Both the position numbers and the translations under genes were made by a program. The notes under the pieces were generated by a model that had not been told where the DNA came from, did not search any database, and saw only the letters and a list, made by a program, of their open reading frames with translations. From JBFFSQ01 sp041572275 (GTDB taxonomy: Bacteria > Pseudomonadota > Gammaproteobacteria > SZUA-229), in NCBI GenBank assembly GCA_041572275.1, contig JBFFSQ010000211.1, positions 1 to 5,152 on the forward strand: a stretch of 5,152 nucleotides of DNA, read 5' to 3'. This document shows, one piece after another, positions 1 to 4,470 of this stretch (its first letter is position 1; each line of letters opens with the position of its first letter).

Positions 1-103
1 CAGACAACACCTGCATTAATGCCAGCAACATCAGTGCCAGACCAACTCCGGCCAGCGACGCCAGCAGTCGCGGCGTCAAAGGCTCAGGGTACGCGTTTAT
101 CAT
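1..103 (-). CDS. TonB-like energy transducer, N-terminal fragment (cut by left window edge)
   Basis: The first 34 codons of a minus-strand gene start at the ATG at 101-103 and run off the left edge. The protein begins MINAYPEPLTPRLLASLAG and continues into a hydrophobic run (about residues 13-33, rich in L, A, V and M) ending in MQVLS. A short cytoplasmic head followed by one N-terminal membrane anchor is the layout of TonB. The Leu-Met-Gln motif at the end of the anchor resembles TonB2-class proteins more than E. coli TonB, and the SHAxxxH-type anchor of E. coli TonB is not seen. Position supports the call: the start lies inside the end of exbD with a 20 bp overlap, so translation is probably coupled. 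TonB would span the periplasm and transmit ExbBD energy to the outer-membrane receptor. The proline-rich spacer and C-terminal domain are outside the window, so the assignment rests on the anchor and the context. Confidence 0.72.
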   Translation of the reverse strand, partial: MINAYPEPLTPRLLASLAGVGLALMLLALMQVLS

Positions 104-497
104 CCGTTGCCAATCCCAGCAACCGGGCGCCACTGGCCTTGGCCGCATCGATCAATTCGATGAGTGTTCCTGTAGTGGCCCGTCGATCGGCATTGATCAC
201 CACCGACAACTCGGGCTGCAGGATAACATCGGCCGCTAACAGTCGACGCACATCGTCGATGCTGACTTTTGAATTGCGGTAATAGACCTGGCCATGCTGA
301 TCAAGCTTGAGCACACGGTGTTGATTCGGCAGCTGGGCGGCATGTTCCGACGCCGGTTTTTCAATCACCAGCCCCTGGTCAGGGAAAACCGTGGTGACCA
401 TAAAAAAGATCAGCAACAGGAACACGATATCAATCAACGGCGCCATACTCACTTCTGGCTTGCCGGTCTCCAGTTCTGGTATATCCAGTTCATTCAT
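84..497 (-). CDS. exbD: ExbD/TolR-family proton-channel subunit
   Basis: This 137-residue inner-membrane protein is the ExbD subunit of a TonB-energising motor. A short acidic cytoplasmic N-terminus (residues 1-17) leads into the family signature MAPLIDIVFLLLIFFMVTT, one membrane helix at about residues 18-38. It carries the conserved membrane aspartate D23, which corresponds to D25 of E. coli ExbD, the proton-path residue. Residues 40-137 form the periplasmic domain, and the stretch LSVVINADRRATTGTLIELI is typical of the ExbD/TolR fold. Length is normal (E. coli ExbD is 141 residues). An AGGA Shine-Dalgarno sits 8 nt before the ATG, inside the end of exbB, with only 4 bp between the two genes. 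Its own 3' end overlaps the next gene, tonB-like. TolR is the alternative, but the receptor next door and the TonB-like anchor downstream favour ExbD. Confidence 0.93.
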   Translation of the reverse strand: MNELDIPELETGKPEVSMAPLIDIVFLLLIFFMVTTVFPDQGLVIEKPASEHAAQLPNQHRVLKLDQHGQVYYRNSKVSIDDVRRLLAADVILQPELSVVINADRRATTGTLIELIDAAKASGARLLGLATDDKRVP

Positions 498-501
498 AAT
501 C

Positions 502-1119
502 TCAGTCCTGCTTGAATGATTCGATGTCCCGGTGCACCAGTATCTGCATTGTCTGGCTGGTGATCACCATCAGCTCACTGACGCGACGGGATAGCAGGTG
601 ATGCAGGAATATCACCGGGATGGCAAATATCAGGCCACTGGCGGTAGTCAACAGGGCCTGGGAAATGCCTTCCGCCATTTGTTCAGGGCGGCCACTGCCA
701 TGAAGGGCGATGACTTCGAATACATTGATCATCCCCGTGACCGTTCCCAGCAAACCCAGCATCGGCAACAACGCACCCAGGGTCGCAATGGTGGGCAGGC
801 TGCCTTCCATATTCGGTTTAATCGCGGCCAGCTGGATATTCATTTCCTTGATCAGATCATCCTTGCTGAAGATTTCCTGCCAGTTCATCAGACTTAGAAT
901 CCGTGCTGCCGGACTGCTGTTGGCGGACAGATTTAGCTCAATTCTGCTGCTGGCATCCGCCTGTAAGGTGGCATAATCTTCGCGGGCATGTTTAATCAGT
1001 GCGTAGACACGCCAGCTTTGCCAGATCAACATGGCGAAAGCAATGCAGGCAGCCACAAAAATCACCCACATGATGGGACCGCCTTTATCCATTTGAGCCA
1101 TTAAATCAATATTTGTCAT
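502..1119 (-). CDS. exbB: ExbB/MotA/TolQ-family proton-channel protein
   Basis: This 205-residue inner-membrane protein forms the pentameric scaffold of the ExbB-ExbD motor that harvests the proton gradient for TonB. Three membrane helices are visible at about residues 17-35, 111-139 and 155-175, with a cytoplasmic domain between the first two. Family hallmarks are GLLGTVTGM (residues 122-130) and EGISQALLTTASGLIFAIP (150-168). T126 and T159 align with the channel-lining threonines T148 and T181 of E. coli ExbB. I chose the ATG at 1117-1119 because an AGGA ribosome-binding site lies 9 nt upstream and the protein then starts MTNIDLMAQMDKGGP, a normal family N-terminus. The longer in-frame start at 1161 would add 14 residues and overlap the receptor gene. 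It follows the receptor by 31 bp with no terminator between them, and exbD follows after 4 bp. TolQ is unlikely given the receptor and TonB-like neighbours. Confidence 0.93.
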   Translation of the reverse strand: MTNIDLMAQMDKGGPIMWVIFVAACIAFAMLIWQSWRVYALIKHAREDYATLQADASSRIELNLSANSSPAARILSLMNWQEIFSKDDLIKEMNIQLAAIKPNMEGSLPTIATLGALLPMLGLLGTVTGMINVFEVIALHGSGRPEQMAEGISQALLTTASGLIFAIPVIFLHHLLSRRVSELMVITSQTMQILVHRDIESFKQD

Positions 1120-1128
1120 AGTGTGTAT

Positions 1129-1132
1129 TCCT
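1129..1132 (-). promoter_or_regulatory. Ribosome-binding site of exbB
   Basis: On the minus strand CAGGA stands just upstream of the exbB ATG, with 9 nt between AGGA and the start codon. It decides between the chosen start (1119) and the longer in-frame start at 1161. It lies in the 31 bp gap between the receptor stop codon (TAG) and exbB. No hairpin with a T-run is present in that gap, so receptor and exbB are probably on one transcript. Confidence 0.7.
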
Positions 1133-1150
1133 GAATTACGCCAGGCCTCT

Positions 1151-3454
1151 CTAAAACTCAATTTCTACCCCAAAGAAGGGGAAAAACGACATGCCAGTGG
1201 CTTCAGTGGGATTATCTATTTTTTCGTATTCATTGCCATAGTCATAAGACACGACGTTTTCCCTGAAGGTAATGTTCTGCAAGTCCAGATACCACTTCAT
1301 TTTTGATTCATTGAACAGGGTTTCCCGGGCAATGCGCAGGTCTAGCTTGAAATACACGGGTGTACGCTCGGCATTGTGTGGCCCGTATTCGGGAATCCAG
1401 CGACTGGTCGGATCCAGTGGATCTTCCTGGTGGCGACCAATCACCTCGGTATACGGTGTGCCGGAATGGACCAGAGCCTTTATACTCCAGTCCCAGCGTT
1501 TCCAGCCCTCACCCCGAAACGGCTGCCCCCAGACCGCTGTCAGGGTCAGCGGCTGATCACCGGAAAAATCTCGGGTCAGACCGGTTATCTCATTGGTGCG
1601 CTCAGCCTTACTCCAGGAAATCGCGAGCCAGCCCATGGTGCGATTCACCGGTTCCCGCTTCAGGAAAATATCCAGACCGTAGGCTTCACCACTACCATCA
1701 TTGCTAAAATTATCCGGTGGCAGATTGGTATCTATGGCCACCACCAGGTCGGTCATCGGTTTATGGTAGATCTCGGCTTTGACACTGTAGAGCGGGTTTA
1801 TCCGGTATTCCATACCCAGCACACGATGCTCGGCTCTGGTTACCAGCAGGCCGGGATTGCCGTATTGCTCAATGATTTCCGTCGGTTGTGGCACCTGCAC
1901 ATAGCGTCCCCAGGCCGCGGTTATCAGGGTCGCCGGATTGAGCTGATATTCGAGGCTGGCACGGGGACTCAATTCCTGGGCACTAAAACCACCACTCACT
2001 TCAATATCACTGTAAAGCACGCCCAGGGATGTGGTAAGTCGATCGCTCCACTGACGACGGTATTTGACATAGGGCGAGTACTCTCGAGCCCGTAATTCAG
2101 TGTTCACCCGGTACTTAGTCTGTGAAGTGAAATCAAAATCCGGATCATTCTCATCGGGCAGGCGTGACAGATAGAGGTTAATCGGCGCCTCACTGTAACT
2201 GGCCGCGATACCCAGATTGAGCCGGTTATGCTCATCCAGTTGCCAGCTCAGTTCCGGCTGCCAGAGCAGGGTATCGCTCTGCACATCAGCATAAAACGGT
2301 TCGCCACTGTCATCACTGCCCAGGCTGACTTCAGTTTCGTTGTGATAGTAGGCCAGCGTCATGGTATGACTGAACCCAGGCGACCACACCTGTTGCCAGT
2401 TTAAGCCGGTAGTGAGGTAGGCCTGTTTCTCACTGAGGCGACCGGCCAGTTGCGGATCAGACAAGGCTGAGTCACGGATATCTGCCGCCAGCTCATCACC
2501 GGCGGTGAACATATAGTAATCAATGTAGCCCTTGTCCAGCTGTTGATGATAGAGCATCTGCGTATCGTAGAAGCGTGGCACCAACGTGACCTGATCCGGG
2601 TTCTCATCCTCATCATCTTCAAAAGCATCATTAAACTCATCCGGTGAAAACAACCAGTCGATATAGCTGCGACGAGCGGCCACGTAAAAGCTGTCGCCAC
2701 CCGCGTCGGCCACCGGCCCTTCCGCCAGCAACGACGAGGTAATGGTGGAAATATCGAAGCGGTAATGCATGCGATCATTTTTTGGATTACGCAATTTCAC
2801 ATCGATGGCACCACCCAGGGCGTTACCATACTCGACAGGAAAACCGGCGAGAAAAATATTGATATCTTCAATGAGCGCGGCATTGACGGTGGAATGAAAA
2901 CCACCGAAATGATACAGGTAGCCGACCGGTGCCCGATTGACCCAGACGATGTTTTCATTATCGTTACTGCCGCGCATATACACCGATGAAGAGCTTTCGC
3001 TGGCCGCGATAATGCCGGGCAGGGCCGTGATCGCTTTGAGGGGATCACCCTGACTGCCTGGAGTATTACTCAACTCCTGCTCGGTGAGGCTAACCCGGGA
3101 GGTGTTTTCTTCAATACGGTTAGCGGTGACTTCCAGTCCCTCGGACTCCACTGTCAGTGGCGGCAGGTACACGATGACCGTGGTCTGTGATGCCGTTACC
3201 GATTGTTGCAATGATTCGTAACCTGCTGCGAGTATTTTAATCTCGCCCTCGATGGCCGTATCAACGAATTGCACTCGGCCTGTTGCATCGGTCTGCTGAT
3301 AGGTCTCACCATCGGCCAGCACCACCGTGGCACCTTCGACATAGACACCCGTACCCTTTTCTTTCACCGTTACGGTTAAATCAGCTGCTACTGCCGTACC
3401 GAGACTCACTATCAGGGCCAGAAGCCCGCTGCTCCCCAAACGCATGACTGTCAT
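1151..3454 (-). CDS. TonB-dependent outer-membrane receptor with N-terminal carboxypeptidase-regulatory-like domain
   Basis: This 767-residue outer-membrane transporter has, in order: a signal peptide (residues 1-24, cleavage at AVAA|D); a carboxypeptidase-regulatory-like beta-sandwich (about 25-99, with DATGRVQF and AAGYES motifs); a TonB box (GLEVTA, 106-111); a plug domain (about 112-240, with VYMRGSNDNENIVWVN, YLYHFGG and FPVEYGNALGGAIDV); and a 22-strand-type barrel ending in aromatic and hydrophobic residues with a terminal Phe (GVEIEF), the usual outer-membrane sorting signal. It has no STN signalling domain, and no sigma/anti-sigma pair lies nearby, so transcriptional signalling is not indicated. 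An acidic stretch at residues 272-287 may be a surface loop. It is the first gene of the exbB-exbD-tonB cluster. The start is the ATG at 3452-3454, preceded by AAAGG at 6 nt. A longer start at 3499 (782 residues) is possible but gives an unusually long signal-peptide n-region. The ligand cannot be told from sequence. Confidence 0.93.
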   Translation of the reverse strand: MTVMRLGSSGLLALIVSLGTAVAADLTVTVKEKGTGVYVEGATVVLADGETYQQTDATGRVQFVDTAIEGEIKILAAGYESLQQSVTASQTTVIVYLPPLTVESEGLEVTANRIEENTSRVSLTEQELSNTPGSQGDPLKAITALPGIIAASESSSSVYMRGSNDNENIVWVNRAPVGYLYHFGGFHSTVNAALIEDINIFLAGFPVEYGNALGGAIDVKLRNPKNDRMHYRFDISTITSSLLAEGPVADAGGDSFYVAARRSYIDWLFSPDEFNDAFEDDEDENPDQVTLVPRFYDTQMLYHQQLDKGYIDYYMFTAGDELAADIRDSALSDPQLAGRLSEKQAYLTTGLNWQQVWSPGFSHTMTLAYYHNETEVSLGSDDSGEPFYADVQSDTLLWQPELSWQLDEHNRLNLGIAASYSEAPINLYLSRLPDENDPDFDFTSQTKYRVNTELRAREYSPYVKYRRQWSDRLTTSLGVLYSDIEVSGGFSAQELSPRASLEYQLNPATLITAAWGRYVQVPQPTEIIEQYGNPGLLVTRAEHRVLGMEYRINPLYSVKAEIYHKPMTDLVVAIDTNLPPDNFSNDGSGEAYGLDIFLKREPVNRTMGWLAISWSKAERTNEITGLTRDFSGDQPLTLTAVWGQPFRGEGWKRWDWSIKALVHSGTPYTEVIGRHQEDPLDPTSRWIPEYGPHNAERTPVYFKLDLRIARETLFNESKMKWYLDLQNITFRENVVSYDYGNEYEKIDNPTEATGMSFFPFFGVEIEF

Positions 3455-3460
3455 TATTCG

Positions 3461-3465
3461 CCTTT
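3461..3465 (-). promoter_or_regulatory. Ribosome-binding site of the TonB-dependent receptor
   Basis: AAAGG on the minus strand lies 6 nt before the ATG at 3452-3454. It supports that start, which gives a conventional 24-residue signal peptide. A competing GAAGG lies about 11 nt before the upstream ATG at 3497-3499, so the longer form is not excluded. Confidence 0.55.
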
Positions 3466-3487
3466 GTATTACCCTATACATGATCCT

Positions 3488-3512
3488 GGCAATCATCATA
3501 ACGGTTATTGCC
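3488..3512. promoter_or_regulatory. Inverted repeats in the receptor leader, candidate operator
   Basis: Two overlapping inverted repeats are visible: GGCAAT (3488-3493) with ATTGCC (3507-3512), and the perfect 11 bp palindrome ATAACGGTTAT (3498-3508). They lie 34-58 bp upstream of the chosen receptor start. If the longer start at 3499 is used, the repeats straddle that start codon. The ATAAC..GTTAT motif resembles the palindrome at 3544-3559. No known operator consensus was recognised. Confidence 0.3.
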
Positions 3513-3543
3513 TTCGTCTAATAGATACCCGCATAGCCGCACG

Positions 3544-3559
3544 AAATAACCGGCTATTT
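3544..3559. promoter_or_regulatory. Near-perfect 16 bp palindrome, candidate operator between divergent genes
   Basis: AAATAACCGGCTATTT is a dyad in which 14 of 16 positions pair, the exception being A3549/C3554. It lies between the divergent receptor and peroxiredoxin genes, immediately upstream of the predicted -10 element at 3576-3581, so it would overlap the -35 zone of the peroxiredoxin promoter. A regulator bound here could control either gene. Its core, ATAACCGGCTAT, is close to the ATAACGGTTAT palindrome 36 bp further towards the receptor. The regulator is unknown. Confidence 0.35.
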
Positions 3560-3572
3560 CTGAATCACTGTA

Positions 3573-3581
3573 TGTTATAAA
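3573..3581 (+). promoter_or_regulatory. Extended -10 promoter candidate for the peroxiredoxin gene
   Basis: TGTTATAAA matches the extended -10 pattern TGnTATAAT at all but the last base (-10 hexamer at 3576-3581). No good -35 hexamer is found 16-18 bp upstream, where the palindrome at 3544-3559 lies. That fits an extended -10 promoter or one needing an activator. Predicted transcription start is near 3588, giving a leader of about 47 nt before the ATG. Confidence 0.42.
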
Positions 3582-3599
3582 TTTTCACAACACACTCAC

Positions 3600-3614
3600 T
3601 TGCCGATACGGCAA
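3600..3614 (+). promoter_or_regulatory. Short perfect stem-loop in the peroxiredoxin leader
   Basis: TTGCCG-ATA-CGGCAA is a perfect 6 bp inverted repeat with a 3 nt loop. It lies about 12 nt after the predicted transcription start and ends 9 nt before the AGGA ribosome-binding site (3624-3627). It could be an RNA hairpin affecting translation or stability, or a DNA-binding dyad. It has no T-run, so it is not a terminator. Confidence 0.35.
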
Positions 3615-3634
3615 ACCTGAAACAGGACAAGACT

Positions 3635-4099
3635 ATGTTAAGCAATCAGCAAACCGCACCGGCATTCAGTGCCATCAACCAGGATCAACAAACGATCCAG
3701 CTGGCCGATTTTCAAAACAAACAGCATGTCGTGCTGTATTTTTACCCCAAGGATGACACTTCGGGTTGTACACTGGAAGCCAAACAGTTTACCGATCTGG
3801 CCGATCAGTTTGCCGCACATGACACCGTGGTCATAGGCGTCAGTAAGGACGACTGTGACAGCCACCAGGCCTTTATTAAAAAATATAATCTGAATGTACA
3901 GCTGCTTGCCGATACCGATGGCAGTCTATGTAACAGCTACGGGGTCTGGCAGGAAAAAGAAAAAGACGGTGTTAAAAAAATGGGCATTGTACGTTCGACG
4001 TTTATCATCAATAAAGCCGGTGAAATTGTCGATGCCATGTACGGTGTCGGTGCTGATGGCCATGCCCAGGCGGTACTGGAACGTGTGCAACAACTCTAA
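3635..4099 (+). CDS. bcp: Thiol peroxidase of the PrxQ/Bcp family (thioredoxin-dependent peroxiredoxin)
   Basis: This 154-residue cytoplasmic peroxiredoxin reduces hydrogen peroxide and organic hydroperoxides with thiol reductants such as thioredoxin. The AhpC/TSA thioredoxin-like fold covers nearly the whole protein. The active site FYPKDDTSGCT (residues 36-46) gives peroxidatic C45 with T42, and R120 in GIVRSTF completes the triad. E. coli Bcp is of similar size and also has C45. It differs from E. coli Bcp in two ways: the usual TPGCT is TSGCT, and the resolving cysteine five residues on (C50) is Lys here. C74 (KDDCDSH) and C99 (SLCNSYGVW, aligned with E. coli C99) are the remaining cysteines, so it may use C74 or work as a one-Cys enzyme. 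The start has AGGA 7 nt upstream. It is a single-gene unit, divergent from the receptor operon and closed by the hairpin at 4110-4139. Confidence 0.93.
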   Translation: MLSNQQTAPAFSAINQDQQTIQLADFQNKQHVVLYFYPKDDTSGCTLEAKQFTDLADQFAAHDTVVIGVSKDDCDSHQAFIKKYNLNVQLLADTDGSLCNSYGVWQEKEKDGVKKMGIVRSTFIINKAGEIVDAMYGVGADGHAQAVLERVQQL

Positions 4100-4109
4100 A
4101 CTGTGAACA

Positions 4110-4139
4110 AAAAAATACCCGGACAACCGGGTATTTTTT
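4110..4139. terminator. Bidirectional intrinsic terminator between convergent bcp and yggX
   Basis: The two arms AAAAAATACCCGG (4110-4122) and CCGGGTATTTTTT (4127-4139) pair perfectly over 13 bp around a 4 nt loop, ACAA. The GC-rich core is followed by six T on the plus strand, and by symmetry six or more T on the minus strand. It therefore ends both the peroxiredoxin transcript, 11 nt after its stop, and the mutY-yggX transcript, 19 nt after the yggX stop. Confidence 0.93.
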
Positions 4140-4158
4140 CACTGCCTGCAACCATCGC

Positions 4159-4434
4159 TTAGTTTGATGGCGGAACAAAGTCACCGGGGGCCGCACTGCC
4201 TTCTTCACTGAAGAAAAACTTTTCCATTTGCTCTTCCAGGAATTTACGCGCTTTCGGCTCAATCGGCGTTAAACGGTATTCGTTGATCAGCATGGTCTGG
4301 TGCTTCAGCCATTCAGCCCATGCTTCTTTCGATACACCTTCATAGATTTTTTTACCCAACTCGCCGGGATAAGGCGGCAAATCCAGACCTTCGGCTTCAC
4401 GGCCCAGTTTTACACATTGCACCATACGTGCCAT
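4159..4434 (-). CDS. yggX: YggX-family Fe(2+)-trafficking protein
   Basis: This 91-residue protein has the same length as E. coli YggX. The family pattern is continuous: a single N-terminal cysteine (C7, in MVQCVKLGREAEGLD), PYPGELGKKIYEGVSKEAWAEW (about residues 21-42) and KHQTMLINEYRL (about 44-55), followed by the KFLEEQMEKFFF helix. Family members are small cytoplasmic proteins linked to protection of Fe-S clusters from superoxide and to handling of labile Fe(2+). C7 is the conserved residue. An in vivo iron-carrier role is known for the family only by indirect evidence. GAGGA lies 6 nt before the ATG. The gene follows mutY by 36 bp on the same strand without a terminator, the order found in E. 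coli, so the two are probably cotranscribed. The C-terminus (GSAAPGDFVPPSN) is a short variable tail. Confidence 0.96.
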   Translation of the reverse strand: MARMVQCVKLGREAEGLDLPPYPGELGKKIYEGVSKEAWAEWLKHQTMLINEYRLTPIEPKARKFLEEQMEKFFFSEEGSAAPGDFVPPSN

Positions 4435-4470
4435 AACAATTCCTCACTGTCTGTTGTGGGCGCTTCTGAT

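Noticed and set aside
598..976. Plus-strand open frames opposite exbB
   Set aside because: They are antisense shadows. The exbB frame shows continuous family motifs and the plus-strand products have none.
1120..1161. A longer exbB start at 1161, overlapping the receptor gene
   Set aside because: The extra 14 residues are not typical of the family and the good AGGA site points to the ATG at 1117-1119.
1376..2095. A 239-codon open frame on the plus strand inside the receptor gene
   Set aside because: It lies wholly antisense to a clearly coding receptor frame, has no recognisable family, signal or ribosome-binding site, and its composition is what the reverse of a moderately GC-rich gene gives. 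The same holds for the open frames at 1360-1707 and 1272-1556.
2401..2778. A 125-codon minus-strand frame inside the receptor gene, and another at 2797-3048
   Set aside because: Both are out-of-frame readings of the same strand as the intact receptor. The main frame runs unbroken through them, so they are not evidence of a frameshift.
3490..3508. Possible Fur box in the receptor leader
   Set aside because: Compared by eye with GATAATGATAATCATTATC the match is poor. A profile scan would be needed before claiming iron regulation.
4008..4262. Minus-strand open frame spanning the bcp 3' end, the terminator and part of yggX
   Set aside because: It crosses a strong terminator, is out of frame with yggX, and has no family features.
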